Positions 19,928-32,467 of a stretch of 46,362 nucleotides of DNA are shown here, in pieces (position 1 is the stretch's first letter; every line of letters starts with the position of its first letter). The stretch is from assembly GCA_001683735.1 (NCBI GenBank), contig LUGG01000125.1, positions 1 through 46,362 on the forward strand, read 5' to 3'. This DNA comes from Grifola frondosa (Eukaryota > Basidiomycota > Agaricomycetes > Polyporales > Grifolaceae). The notes beneath the pieces are model-generated. The model saw only the letters and a program-made list of their open reading frames with translations. It did no database searches and was not told where the DNA came from. A program made the position numbers and the translations under genes.

Positions 19928-22760
19928 CTAAGATAGGGCTCACTCAAATACGACCACTTGTGACCGGGAGTGACCATCACATGACCAGGCAGACCCCAGA
20001 ACCAGTGAGGGACATTGCACGCAATGGCAGAGATTCAAGTGTCTAGTAATTAGAATAGTTTCTAGAGTCCACAGTATGTACAGGAATAAAAATATGTATA
20101 AGAATATGTCTGAATGTGAAGCAATGGGGTAACAATGGGAGATTAGGCTCTAGATTCCGGCTTTTAAGAGCTCATCGAGAATAGTGTTGGGAAGGACACG
20201 ATGCCCGCGGTATTTCTTGCTGGCCCAAATTGCTTGCTTGCCGCTGAGGCCCTTGCGGTATGCATCCATGAAACGGTGTGAGCGCGTGGCAAATCTGTCT
20301 CAAGAAATGATTTAGTACTTGTCAAAAGTGAAGCACTAAGCACAACTCACCGGCGCATTGTAATCAACGGGACGGAATCCAATGCAGCGATGACATTCCG
20401 CTCAAGATTGGCCTCCGCAGATGATGGAGGATTAAGACGGTATTTGCGCTTGGCATAGCCCCAGCACTGCTCGATAAAATTAAGCTCACAGTGGAACTTT
20501 GGCAAGAAATAAACTTGATATCCACGCGCTTTGCATGTTGTCTCCAGCAATGACTCGACATCTCTAAAATCAGGCTGATTGTAGAGCAACCTGCGGCAGC
20601 AACAGCGGGGTGCATCTTTTGGACAGCGGAATTGGGACACCCATGAAGATCCTTGATTCCGTGAAGCCACGCTCCTCCAAAATTACTTGCATCCCTTTGA
20701 AGATGCCAGCGTGCTCGTGGCCCACAGGGAAATAAAGGGGCTGTGGCGCGCCATCTGCGAATTTTGCATCCGACATCGGAACCTTCTCTTTCAGCACCTT
20801 CCCATCTGGCCCATACACTGGCTTTCCCTCCATGTTAACCACATTCCTAAGGACACCGAAGGATGGTTTGTTTGGTGCAGTGGGTTTTTTGGACATGTGG
20901 CGAGCAGAAAGAGCATCATGAGCGCGCTTGAGGTGAGTTGTTGCATTGTCGAAGATGAACACATGCCGCTTGTGTGGCAAATGCTTGTCCAGGATATCCA
21001 TCGCCCCTGTAGCATGCTCCAATATGTTGTCATTTATGAAATATCCTTCCCTCGCCTTTCCGGCCTTGAACAAGATGCGGGCAGCGTCACCGTCAAAACG
21101 CAGCCAGCCGTACTCCGCTGAGACAAAATCAACGACCATCAGTGATGCGCCTTCACCCTTGGGTCGTGGTATGGCCTTCTCGTCTTTGTGAGCCCAATAG
21201 ACATTGCGATGATCATTGGCATAGAAAGTTGATTCATCATGCCACCAGATGACTGTTGGGCAGTTTCGAGGCCGCGGCGCATCTGTCGCAATCTCCTCCA
21301 GCCCGTCTTCCCACATATGCACATTCCACTCGAGCTCCGCTAACGACGGAAGGAATGTGGTCTGTCGGTAGGCTACAACATCCTCGCGTTCATGTCCGTC
21401 AACGTACTGACCCGATGGGCCTTTGCACCAGCGGTAGTCCATCATAAACATCCAGCGACGAGCAGTGGCGAGAGAAATGGTGTGCTTAAGTGCATACTTC
21501 TCCTTGATCTCCGGAATGTCCAGGAAGACTACGATGTCCTGTGCCTTGACATATCTTCCAATTCCCTGCAGGTGAGCATGAATCTCCTTGGCCAGCTCTC
21601 CCTTATCTAGTAATGAAGTATTCCATGCTCCATAGAGGTTCAACGGAAGGTCCTCTCGATCGGCAATGAAAGAACGGGTCCATTTGCGGATCTGCTTTGC
21701 AATGTGGGAGGACTTTCCGTGAGAAGCAGCAGTGTGCAGTGATGCCGCAATCCAGGTGAGTGGTCTCGAGCTGTCAATATAAGCCCGAAGATGCATTTGC
21801 ATCATTGAGAGTCGGGTTCGCAGTAGCTCGTCCCCTTTGAATGCCTTGTGGCCCTTCCCGTTGCAGCGCCTCGGGCTCAAGATCATGGTTATGTCAGCAA
21901 GCGCACATTTGGCATCGTCCATCAATGGAGGAGGCATGAAGGTTTGCTGAGAAGGTGATGCAAAGGATCCTTGAGTGGAATAGTGATCCGGGTATTCACT
22001 CTCGGGATTGCTCATCTCTGACTGAACATCTGAGCCTTCGTCACCAGATTCCTCGGCATGATCCTCACTTTCCTCAAAGATTTCAGTCTCAAGCTCACCC
22101 TCCGAGCATGGACTGTATTGACCCGGACTCTCGGAGTCTGTGATCAGAGTCTGAGAACTGCCAGCAAAGGCATCTGGTGGATCCGGAGTGGCCCATGTGG
22201 GTGTACAAATCTCTGCAAAGGTGCTGTACATTTTCTCTGCTGTCTTGGCAAGTTTTCGTTCATTCTCCATGCCCAGCATTGCAACGGGAATCTACATTGA
22301 AGTGAGGTTCTCACTCCGGTGCAGTATTCTGCAATTTCGAGCTCACATTCTCCTTGTCTTCGTCATTTCCTCTTTTCAACCTTTTTGCTAAAATTAGATT
22401 ATTAATCCGAGCATTATCTGCTCGGGTCCGTTTGCCCATAGGAAGGACAAAGGTGTGTATACGAAGCCTCAATGCTTGAGTGGGGATACCGTTGCTGATG
22501 TGGTTTCGGGGTCCATACATGTCATCTCGACGTGTCATCAATTTTTGACACAGACGGTCTAAAATCTATCTGTGCAGCTCGAAAATAAAATTTATGCTTC
22601 CTGGGAAGTGCTATTATTACTGCTATGTACAAGTCCCTGAAGACAGATTTCTTGCTGCGTGTGCGTGAAGAGCTGAATTAGACAAACGGGCATTTTTACA
22701 GCCAAGCGTGACACGGGAAGTCATGTGATAGTGGTCGTACTTGAACGAGCCCTATCTTAG
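19928..22760 (-). mobile_element. DDE transposon with ~50 bp imperfect terminal inverted repeats
   Basis: The left end, from CTAAGATAGGGCTC at 19928, is inverted at the right end (GAGCCCTATCTTAG, ending 22760). Similarity extends inward with mismatches through TACGACCAC and CATCACATGAC. The 2.83 kb element holds one minus-strand transposase gene. TA dinucleotides lie inside each edge (19929-19930, 22758-22759), compatible with a Tc1/mariner-like TA target whose flanks happen to be C and G. Confidence 0.82.
20150..22439 (-). pseudogene. DDE transposase (Tc1/mariner-IS630-like), one frameshift
   Basis: Exon 1 (22439-22347) starts MGKRTRADNAR and joins through a 55 nt intron to IPVAMLGMENERK. 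Exon 2 runs to 20351, and a 56 nt intron leads to the last exon 20294-20150 (FATRSHRFMDAYRKG...LLKAGI). The catalytic triad is visible: Asp in IWWHDESTFYANDHR, Asp in HVFIFDNATTHLKRA, and Glu in FHCELNFIEQCWGYAKRKYR. The N-terminal half is acidic, followed by a region around TISLATARRWM likely to be DNA-binding. Near 20600-20660 the frame shifts between RGFTESRIFMG and CPKDAPRCCCRRLLYNQPDF, so this copy is inactive unless the base is an assembly error. This family is common in agaricomycetes. Transposition would be cut-and-paste in the nucleus. Confidence 0.8.
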
Positions 22761-23510
22761 ATGTCCATGAGGGGACTCTCCATGGATTAATGAGTTATCA
22801 CCATTCAATGATATTGTTCATTTCAATGCATGGAGGCAGTGAACCAGTTGCATGTGATATAATGGGAATACACACACGGTACAACGTGCCAATGTTTGGG
22901 TACAAGGATTGATGCTTATGAAAGGAAGGTATGCTCTCCCTCAGTAATTCTAGTTATATTTGCCAACATTTGTCCCTGCATAGCTGCAGAGTGATGACAG
23001 GACAAAGACCATCGCCAGGTTTCTCAATTCGATGGCAATCCCTCCGATTGCGATTTAATGTAGTGTTCTAGTTAACTGTGAACTTATAGCAAACTGACAG
23101 TCTTTGGTTTGATGCACAGGAGACAAGTAGCATCCTTTCATTCTAAGATAAGCAGGTCATGTATGTGATACCAACAGGTATACATTTGTAAAATGTTAGA
23201 CGTGCTGTGTCATGAATGCGATGCATGGTGCGAAGTACGTTAGGTAAAATGTGAAACTATGATCGGCATCGTCACTAACCTACCGTGTATTTGAATTATC
23301 CAGTGTGCCGGCTACAATCATATGGTTGGTGCGTGTCTGAAGTTACCCAATCCACGCCATGACCCTATGACGCGCTCTTAGTTTATGTCATTGATCTCAC
23401 CCACAGACACATGATAAATAAAAGACCCCAATGTGCTGGAGATTGCGTGCACCTTTACAAAATGCCTCCAGGCAAAAGGAGACAAAATTTACATCGACAC
23501 TGTTCGTCGA
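22761..23510. other. Spacer without a supported gene
   Basis: This stretch is AT-rich with no coding exon or repeat recognised. Confidence 0.5.
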
Positions 23511-23518
23511 TACATTCA

Positions 23519-23525
23519 TATAAAC
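23519..23525 (+). promoter_or_regulatory. TATA-like box before the C48-protease gene
   Basis: TATAAAC lies 23 bp upstream of the ATG at 23548. A second AT-rich TAAATAAAAG lies near 23413. Confidence 0.3.
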
Positions 23526-23547
23526 GACTTCGTACAGCCTAACCCAG

Positions 23548-26500
23548 ATGCGATCTACAGATCCTATTGCTCATATGTCTTCCCCAACCGATTCTAATGA
23601 CGACCTCCAGATCATGTTCGACCGCCTACTGAATTTGAAACCCACGGCTGAAACGCCGTCACCTCCATTGACGAGCGCATCGCACGAGGACCTTGCCGCA
23701 ACCCTTGATCATTACCTTAATATATCCAATCACAGCTCTCCCATTCTATCTGGGACAAGGACGACATGGACCGACGCATCATGTCATCGTATGTACCAGC
23801 CCTTATCCAGACATAATCGGTTGCGAACTGAACCAGCCACAGAACAAATAGCAAAAACCATATATTCTACAACCAGCTCCTTAGGAGATGATGACTCATT
23901 GCCCTGTTACGAACCTGATTGGCACATGCTGGAAGCGATCAAGACCAGTGGGAGTCGTATTGATGACGATCAGAATGTGGCCGAACTGGCTGAAATTCTA
24001 ACCAATCTCTTGGATGCAAAGTCACATCCCCTGTCGTCATCCAGCGAACATAGCTCCGACAGAGATGAATCTACAGATGACTCAGAGAATAGTATGGATG
24101 CGACATTTATACCGCCCCAGCCAAGAACTGTGATTCGATCACCATCATTTCCAACACACAATAGTACTCGTTCTAACTCACCGGAGGAATTGTCACTTGG
24201 AGATCGTTTGGACAGAGCCAGTTGAGTTTACACATTCACGCTAGTCACCTGCTTTTCCTTGACTGTTGCGATCATATACAAAGGGCGCTGCCTTTCCAAC
24301 CCATGGTTGTGGCAGGCTGCGCTAGCAAGTTTGGATACACTGGCCGACCGTCAATGGCTGGACTTCAGTCTCATCAATTTATACCTCCTTCATGCCTGGT
24401 TCATGAATTCCACAACATCAAAAGCACGTTACGTGGACACCTTCGTCGCAGGAGCTTGGAAATCTGAACAATCTTACAATGATCAAGCATATTCCATTCA
24501 CAATTTCCGTCGAAACTATTTTCTTCCTGACACAGGCCCTTGCGACATTACACCACTCATATTTGTCGTTCTTCATCGGAATCATTACTTCGTGGTCGTG
24601 ATGGACATGGAGCATCACACCATTCACGTTCTTGGTCGTACGAGCGATAAACAGATATATGATCCATGGGAGGAGTGGGAGGGGCCACGCTACTACCATC
24701 ATCTATGTCTTCTACACGGATGGGATGTTGGCACGCAGGAGAATATTTCTGCTTTCAATGTTCCTTGGGCGATGGATGGCTACAACTGTGGTCCTCACGC
24801 AGTAATGGCAGCGCTTCACATCTTTCGCCACGGTATAACGTTGCATGATGATGGTACAATGGAGCACCTCAGCATCATCTGTGGACATCTCATTCGGATG
24901 AAAATGTATCTCGATCTATGTCGCATTCTCTCCACAGCATACCAAGACTTCCTGCATCTTCATGAAAGCGCACCGGTCGAATGGGCCTCCTATGATCAAC
25001 GACCGACTGCTGCTCCCACATATAATATCGAGGACGATATAACTCAAGCAATCCATTCGCTCCAGACCCATGCTGAGGATGCCATGATATTTAGGAACAT
25101 ACGACTATCGAGCACTAATTGTGTTTCCTGTCGAAGCACAAAAGCCGCATTTGATGCCCTGACGAACGCTTCCCAGTTACAGGACAACATTAACTCGGGA
25201 GTGCGTGCGCAGGCAGGTTGTCAGCCATTGATACAGGGTCATGACCGTGGACATCTTCCCGCTGTGCTACAGATCGGCCGAGGGACGAGCGCTGATGTAC
25301 ATTCTGATCTTATCGAACCACCATCCAGGCGGGTTGGTCGAATTCGGCTGAAGCATGTTGGAGACTGGTCCATGCTTAGTATGTGCAGGTTTCCGAGACC
25401 AACATCTCCTGTGGATCTTCCATTTCCTGACCATCCCATCTGGCCACGCCACTCGTCGAATTTTGATGATTATGATGATGGTCCTACTGCTGAGGACTTC
25501 TTGCCTTATTCAAACAGTCTGGAGCTTGGAGGTCCCAACCTAATGCATACATTCGAGCCATACCACCTGCTCACCCACCGTAGCTGCTGGACTGTATTTG
25601 CGGACTATGGTTACCGACTCCTCGCGCGCTTCGCACACATATTTTATCTTGGACATCCAATGGAGCTGTCAAAGCATATCCTCACTGTCGGAGTTCCATC
25701 AGACTACTCACCGAAAACCTACATCCGATTCTCGCAGTGTTCCGAACCACTCTTTAGAGAAAGGGGCATTTTCGGGGAGCCAGATATGATTGCGGTTACC
25801 GACATCGTAACATTGGGTATCGGGGACATGCAGAGGATGGCCGGCGAGGTTGGATCGGAAGCCAGCAGAGCGCTCTACATCTGTGGCCGTACAAAGGAAG
25901 GGGACTACATTGAAGTGGATCCCGAAAGAGATGCCATTTGCTTGTCTCCGTCAGATATAGATGTGTCTATCGACATCGATAGCCTCATCTGGGTCACAAA
26001 ACTTGTCAAGGTTAGGACTTGTGCACATGTTGCTATGAGTCCAACAGTGAACAGAGTACCACCGATCCGAAAGAGCAATCATGTCTCTGCCGAGATTCTC
26101 ATTCCGCCCTCTGATGACGATAGGCGTAATGGTCAAAGAGAGTGGATCGAGCAGTCATTCCCCCTTAGTGCAATTCCACACACGACATTCGCGAAACTGG
26201 TTGACGGTGCCGGTCCCATCACAATCAACATATTCTTTCCCAGAATGATACACAGAGACGAGTTCACCGGGAAACGAGAGGCCCTAATGCCCTATGAAGT
26301 CCAGGCCCTGTTTTGGAATCAGGTCGTGCTACCGGCAGTAGTGTCTAATGCCGAGGATAGCATCTTACCATATGTGGACTATAACGTCGAAGAGTTCAAG
26401 CTAAAATCCGCGACGAAGGATAAGCGAAAGGGTAACTACTATCGTCCCAAAACGGTTGCTATATCTGCCGACAACTTCGCGCGGATACAGTCTACTATGT

Positions 26501-28598
26501 TCGACATATTGGCAGAGTCCAGTGACGCCTCGCTCAGACGTTACCGGTCATTTTTCTTTGTGCTCGAGGGAAAGAACTTGAAGTTGCAAACGCAGCAGTC
26601 CGTTCATACAATCGACGATAGAAGAAACCCCTGGGAACGCCTCAGGACAGAATTTCCACAGCTGGATTTGGATTACATGATGGACCGCACCAATGGAGAG
26701 CTCCTTGTGGATCTCGCCTTCTCATTTAATCCGAAGAAAAGCACTTTGCGTAAGCCTGTGGTAGGCCTGTGGAGATTGGATGCTTTGGATGCCTCCTTCG
26801 GTGCTGCAGGATTTAATTCTGGGACCATGCATAACTTAAACACAATGGCGGGATTCAGGCGGAGATGATAAAGAACGGTCTGAGGCTCATGTCCTCTTTC
26901 GATCGGCATATAACCTCGTCTACGAGGTCACTCGCACAAAGGACAATATCCGTTTTTTGCCCAGGATGGAGATGCTTATGATGTCAATGAACAATACCAT
27001 GCGAATGTGCACGCCTGTCAAGCTGTTCAGTGGTGATGCAAGGCATCGCTATTATGGAACCCGCGACGAATATCGCATAGGAGGTTCAGCCCTCAAGCAG
27101 ATATTCACAGACTGCAAAACACTTGTATGTTTTCTTTTCGCCCATCCATTCTTTAGTCTCATACACAGAGATTGGCAGGTGGAACAGTTTCTTAAATCCG
27201 ATCCAATCCTGTGGATTCGTACAGATTCATTATTCACGTTCCTCACCAGACGGATCGAAGAACTTCGGCAAGTTCAGATTCGTCTCCACAAAGCACCTCC
27301 TACGAATTATGGATTAATCACAGGCATCATATCATCATCAATCCGCTGTGTGGATAGCCCCCATGATTCTTCCGGCCCATGTCAAGGAATCACTTGCTCT
27401 GTTACGCTTTCGTGCAATCAAGTCGAGGTTTGGTATGATGTTCCTGCATGACCTTGACATCACGGATGAGAATCCACTTCCCGAGGTTGAGGAAGTCGAT
27501 GACGTGGATGTAATGAGAGCTATGGGATATCACAGCAAAAGGAGTGCTCGTATTTTGAAGCAGCTGCCCGATATGGAGGGTCCATCTGTAGAGTATCCTC
27601 TTGGACCTGCTCCTATGTGGTCCGAGCTTTCGAGGGCGATAGATAAATACCGTCCATGGTTTATCGATACCATCTGGGACGTCTCTCTACAAGCGGGACG
27701 ACTTTTCGTCACATTTACTGAACAGCTCTGGCTTTTCCTTCGTGAAACATGGGTAGTGCGGGATCGTCTCATCACGCCAAATACCTTGCAAGAGGCTATG
27801 GGCATTTGGACTGTGGAAACCATCTATGTCTCAATTACAAAGTCAAATTCCTACCCTGCAATGCTGGTCTGGACGGTGGCATCAGAGGTAGACCTGAAAT
27901 GACGTTCAGATCTCGCATGGATATTTTCTTTCATGACATCGAACATGAAGTTCATCAGGGATCACAATGGAATAGCTTCTACTCATCAGCCGGATATATC
28001 GGACAGTATCATCAGGTCCTACACGGCTTGGGTGATGACGACAGAGAGACTCTTCGCTCTCATCTCCGAGAAATCTTTACCAACACTCAGTGTCTACCTG
28101 TCGCAAGCAGGGGAACGCCAAACCTCATGGTTACGTCTGGTGCAAACGGGATGAATCGATTCAGGTCATCACTAACCCAGAATTCTATCGACTACAGCGT
28201 GTGGGTGCAGGTAAACGCTCTAAACCTGGTGCAAGCAGGGCACGAGTAACTGAGCCTCGAACGGAGTTCATGAAGAAGCTTCTTGTATCACGGGGACTTA
28301 CACAGGATGCAGCAAGAACTATCATGGCCTCTGAAAGGAAGAAGAAGCGAGCCCTCAACAAGAAACGGTCAAACATAGCTAAGAATATGCGAAAACCACC
28401 GCGCTCGAGAAGGAAGGCAGATATCGTGCAGGACGTATATGACGATGAAGAGGAGGAATGGCAAGAGGATCGCAATGTTGTGACGGAAGACAGTGGGGAT
28501 ATCAGCGATCATATTGGAGTGGGGAAGGTGGGGAAGGAGACGATGAGGATAGCTCTCAGACTTCACGTTCGAGCGATGGATATGATGATGACAACTGA
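23548..28598 (+). CDS. Large Ulp1/C48-type cysteine protease domain protein, multi-exon
   Basis: The first exon (23548 to ~24220) encodes a Ser/Thr/Asp-rich disordered leader. The frame from about 24250 to 26800 carries a C48-like domain in its first ~190 residues: HRNHYFVVVMD with His109, and MDGYNCGPHAV with Cys177 (numbered from 24259). The usual oxyanion Gln six residues before the Cys is not present (Ala). A 58 nt intron (26801-26858) joins ASFG to GDDKERSEAHVLFRSAYNLVYE. Conserved-looking segments continue (EQFLKSDPILWIRTDSLF; KSRFGMMFLHDLD; DIFFHDIEHEVHQGSQW; EFYRLQRVGAGKR) to a basic (RKKKRALNKKRSN) and acidic tail. Junctions near 27320, 27890, 28100 and 28530 change frame and may be introns or frameshifts, so intactness is unknown. 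C48 peptidases cleave SUMO-like conjugates. The end at 28598 is chosen for its acidic tail; another frame runs to 28728. Confidence 0.62.
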
Positions 28599-28728
28599 CA
28601 TACACCTCTCGGTGACTTTCTATACTCCCAAAATAAATCACACCTTTGCTGGAGTATGTATTCAAAAATTACAGGTTTATACTAGTCCAATGAACGATTG
28701 GTGTTGTAATTACCAAAGTCATTCGTGA

Positions 28729-30512
28729 TATCATGAATATGTCCACTTCTGTGCTGTTTATGAATTTTGGTCTTACGTGTCATTGGTCGAAACCTTGTCC
28801 TGCATGTTATTCAAAGTGTGTATCACATCTGCTGATGCTTATTTTTACTCCCAAATTCACGCCACATAACGGTAAATTGACTTACTACCATATCTCCAAC
28901 CATCAGGATTGTTACCGTTCATATCTAACACTTACTCGCCACCATAAGCTGTCGATGTCATGCATGACAGTAGTGGTGTAGTGTACCCCATTGAAAAATG
29001 TTTCAACAAATATATATACAGCAGTTGGGAGGCAGCGATGATTTGTAAGCTTAGATCAGACATGGACGAAATCAGAAGAGCATGACCAAATAAACATATA
29101 TAGACACTTCACATGGTCTGTGCACTTTGTACATTTTCTACATATTGTGGCTCAATTCCCGGGTTTTGGTTGCCTCTCATTTTACAATAAAAAAAGAGTA
29201 GCCACTGCATATATCATACCATTTGTTTTGTTGGTTTCTTCTTTAACGGTATGTAGTACTAACCCTTCAAGCAGTGTATCTTAGACTAAGCAACTGTGCT
29301 TTAGGATGTTTGATACTAATGAGCGGTCACCACCAGCATCGCCCTATGCACTGCAGTGGGCAGAGGTGAGATCATAACTTGTTTATAGCAATCATCTCAT
29401 ATTAAATACAATTTGTATTGATGAAAGCTATCGAAAAATGTGGCAGATACAAAATCATTGCCCATAAAACCAAACGAAGATAGGCACAAGGGGTGGGACC
29501 TACGCAGACAGGCTATCAAAAAAAGTTGGGATTTGAGAGAAAAAGTGAAGAGGGAAGTTAAGTGTTCAATGAAGGTGACTAATAAAAGAAAGAAAATGAA
29601 GAACTGTTCACCATGATGGTGTAGTAGATACTGTTCTGCCTGCTCTATAAATGTAATGTTATGTCCTCCATTTTTGATTCTGTCACTTAAACTCTTCCAT
29701 TTTTTCAAAAAACCTCTTGTGGATGGCAAACAAACACTGCCCTGTAATCACAACACCAACAATTATCCTTCAAAAATTGAAAATCACAGTCATTGATAAA
29801 CTTCACTTATATGATACTGCTACCCATGTGCTGGCTGTAAGTAGTGTTGCCAAGCTTGGCTGAAACTGTCATAGGGAAAAATGACATTGTATGAATTATA
29901 CTCTATGGAATGTGGAGGCCATTTAAGTAGTGAAAGACAAAAATTGCAACGAGACAATCATTAGGCATGGGCCTGGGATTTAAGCAATACTTCAGCCTTT
30001 CAGTTCATGCATCATGAGGCCCACGGTTGGGAATCAAGATATGACCGAATCAGACTGCCTACTGTCTGAATTGAATGTATAGTCTCATTGAGTGTCATCA
30101 GAGTTATAATAATCCCTTGCTGATGTTATGATGCTCCAACGTATGTCAGAACATCGGCCTGCATGCTCAAGCCCTTCTCTACACTCTTCTCATAGCATAT
30201 TATTATCTCCATATTAATTAACAAACCTGTCTGGGTTAGTAAAAACCATGCACCTTACTTTACTTTTATGAAGATATATATTGAATGGAATACCAAAATA
30301 GAACAGGGTCTCTCCCATTCTGATAATTAAAAAAAGGTCGTAGACTAGTGCTCCTGGTGTCTCATCATAATTTCTTTTATATCAATTAGAAACTTGCCTG
30401 AATGGAAAACAATAATATATCCAGCTCTGTTGAGCAAATCTTCATTATAGTCAAGCTTGGTGTCTGAAACACTGCTCATTTCAGATATTTCTTATTTTGG
30501 ATACCGTTCTGA
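28729..30512. other. AT-rich spacer without a supported gene
   Basis: A 110-codon minus-strand frame (29397-29729) is Phe/Leu-rich with no family resemblance and is not accepted. Near 30340-30390 a stretch recurs in diverged form at 33871-33925. Confidence 0.5.
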
Positions 30513-30517
30513 TTTTG

Positions 30518-30747
30518 TGTTGTGCGAGGAGACCGCGGAACGCGTGACAGGACGCACGTGATGTGACAGAGCGCACTTGGACGCGCGTACTTACCTTGTA
30601 AACACCTCAGTCGAGTACTTCGAGACTGAGGTGAGTAGATGAATTGTAGCATTAGTTCACGGACTAACTTCTGTATCAGCTTTACCTTAACAGGTAGATA
30701 GATTATAATACGAGTCGAGTACTTCGAGACTGAGCTTTACCTTAACA
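30518..30747 (+). repeat. 5' LTR of the Copia element
   Basis: The 230 bp start TGTTG and end TAACA. The LTR contains an internal duplication of GAGTACTTCGAGACTGAG and of AGCTTTACCTTAACA. No difference from the 3' LTR was found by eye. Confidence 0.95.
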
Positions 30748-32226
30748 ATCGGTGCTTGGGAACTTGTGCCTCGGACTCCGGAGATGAACGTAGTTGGATG
30801 TAGGTGGGCTTACGTGCGCAAACACGACGAGACAGGCAAATGGAAGCCCAAGGCCCGGTTGGTAGCGAAGGGATTCCATCAAATCCCCGGCGTCGACTAC
30901 TTCGAAACGCACGCGTCAGTTGTGCGTTTCGAATCCCTGCGTACCATCCTTGCCACGGCGACGTACCACGACATGGCCATGGGCCAGGACGATGTTGAGA
31001 AGGCCTACTTGAATGCCACGCCCCAGGAGACCATTTACATGGAGCAGCCTCCTGGCTTTGAGTCAGCTGAGTACCCTGACCACGTATGCCTTATCTTACG
31101 TTCCCTCTATGGACTGATGCAGTCGGGGAACGACTGGTGGAAGGACCTTGACGTCGCCTGGGAGGACCTAGGTTTTGAGCGGTCCCAGCGGATGAATGCG
31201 TACGCGCGAGGTTCGACGAAAACGGTCTAGCGATCTCGGGACCCTACACCGATGACATTACCTCTGTAGCCACGACGGACAATGGCCTGGCAGTCGCACG
31301 CCGTGATATTGGAGCCCGCTACCGCCTCAGTGGAGGGGGAGAACTCCGGTTCATGCTCGGAGTGGCCATCGAACGAGATAAGAAAGCTGGGACGATGAAA
31401 CTCAGTCAGCGGAGCTACGCCGAACGTGTCCTGCAGCGTTTCAACATGCAAGACTCGAACCCAGTTATCACTCCTCTCGAACCCGGGCAAAAGCTATCTA
31501 AATCCACTGAGCCGACGACTCCCGAGGAGGCTCTCAAATGGCGTCGATCCCATACCGCGAGGCGCTCGGGGCCATCATGTATCTGAGTGTCGCCACACGC
31601 CCTGACCTTTCATATCCAGTTCAGATGCTCAGCAGGTTCATGACAAACCCCGGTATCACCCATTGGCGTGCGCTCAAGAGAGTCTTACGTTACATAAAAG
31701 GAACGCTTGACTACGGGATCGTCTACAGCAGACCACAGCCTGGTTCGGAAGAGAAACTCCAGCCTGTGATCTACGCCGATTCATCACACGGGGACTGCCC
31801 GACTCAGGGCGAACCACTCATGGGCACGTAGCGGTCATGGCTGGAGGACCGGTCTCGTGGAGCTCGCGGCGACAGGATGTGGTGGCGCTGTCGACCACAG
31901 AAGCGGAATACATCGTGGTCACGCACGCGGGACAGACCGCACTGTGGCTAGCGAAGTTCATGGCTGACATTTACATCCCAGTGGACTCGCCCGTCATCTT
32001 ACGGATGGACAGCTCGGGCGGCGAGAGTCTCGCCACGAAGTCCATGAACTACTCGCGCGTCAGGCATTTGAACGTCAGATACCATTGGCTACGCGACGCA
32101 ATCCGCTTGAAGGAACTCAAGATCGTTCACATCCCTGGCACGGAGAACCCTGCAGATATATTCACGAAGGCGTTAGGACCGCAGGTGTTGATGAAGCACT
32201 TGCTTTTCCTGGGTATCGCGGTCTAG
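30748..32226 (+). pseudogene. Copia reverse transcriptase and RNase H, three frameshifts
   Basis: The RT starts almost at the LTR edge (WELVPRTPEMNVVGCRWAYV, LVAKGFHQIPGVDYFETHA, MGQDDVEKAYLNA, CLILRSLYGLMQSGNDWW). The frame shifts near 31195 into FDENGLAISGPYTDDIT, which carries the catalytic DD, then YAERVLQRFNMQDSNPV. A second shift near 31538 leads to IPYREALGAIMYLSVATRPD and LKRVLRYIKGTLDYG. A third near 31830 leads to GGPVSWSSRRQDVVALSTTE, DSSGGESLATKSMN and VRYHWLRDAI, the RNase H end. Normal Copia elements encode gag-PR-IN-RT-RH in one polyprotein of well over 1000 residues, so this copy is a non-autonomous remnant. Confidence 0.9.
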
Positions 32227-32232
32227 GGGGAG
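32225..32232 (+). promoter_or_regulatory. Polypurine tract of the Copia element
   Basis: AGGGGGAG directly abuts the 3' LTR start TGTTG. This is the normal position of the plus-strand primer in LTR elements. Confidence 0.75.
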
Positions 32233-32462
32233 TGTTGTGCGAGGAGACCGCGGAACGCGTGACAGGACGCACGTGATGTGACAGAGCGCACTTGGACGCG
32301 CGTACTTACCTTGTAAACACCTCAGTCGAGTACTTCGAGACTGAGGTGAGTAGATGAATTGTAGCATTAGTTCACGGACTAACTTCTGTATCAGCTTTAC
32401 CTTAACAGGTAGATAGATTATAATACGAGTCGAGTACTTCGAGACTGAGCTTTACCTTAACA
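32233..32462 (+). repeat. 3' LTR of the Copia element
   Basis: 230 bp, apparently identical to the 5' LTR, which indicates a recent insertion or LTR homogenisation. Confidence 0.95.
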
Positions 32463-32467
32463 TTTTG

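Larger units (their letters stand above)
30513..32467 (+). mobile_element. Ty1/Copia LTR retrotransposon, internally deleted, with 5 bp target duplication
   Basis: Two 230 bp LTRs (30518-30747 and 32233-32462), reading TGTTGTGC...CTTAACA, appear identical base for base. They are flanked by TTTTG at 30513-30517 and 32463-32467. The interior is only 1485 bp and encodes just the RT and RNase H parts of a Copia polyprotein. Gag, protease and integrase are absent, and no primer binding site is visible next to the 5' LTR. A purine tract AGGGGGAG lies directly before the 3' LTR. Confidence 0.95.

Noticed and set aside
29397..29729. 110-codon minus-strand frame
   Set aside because: Phe/Leu-rich composition, no family resemblance, no TATA or splice support.
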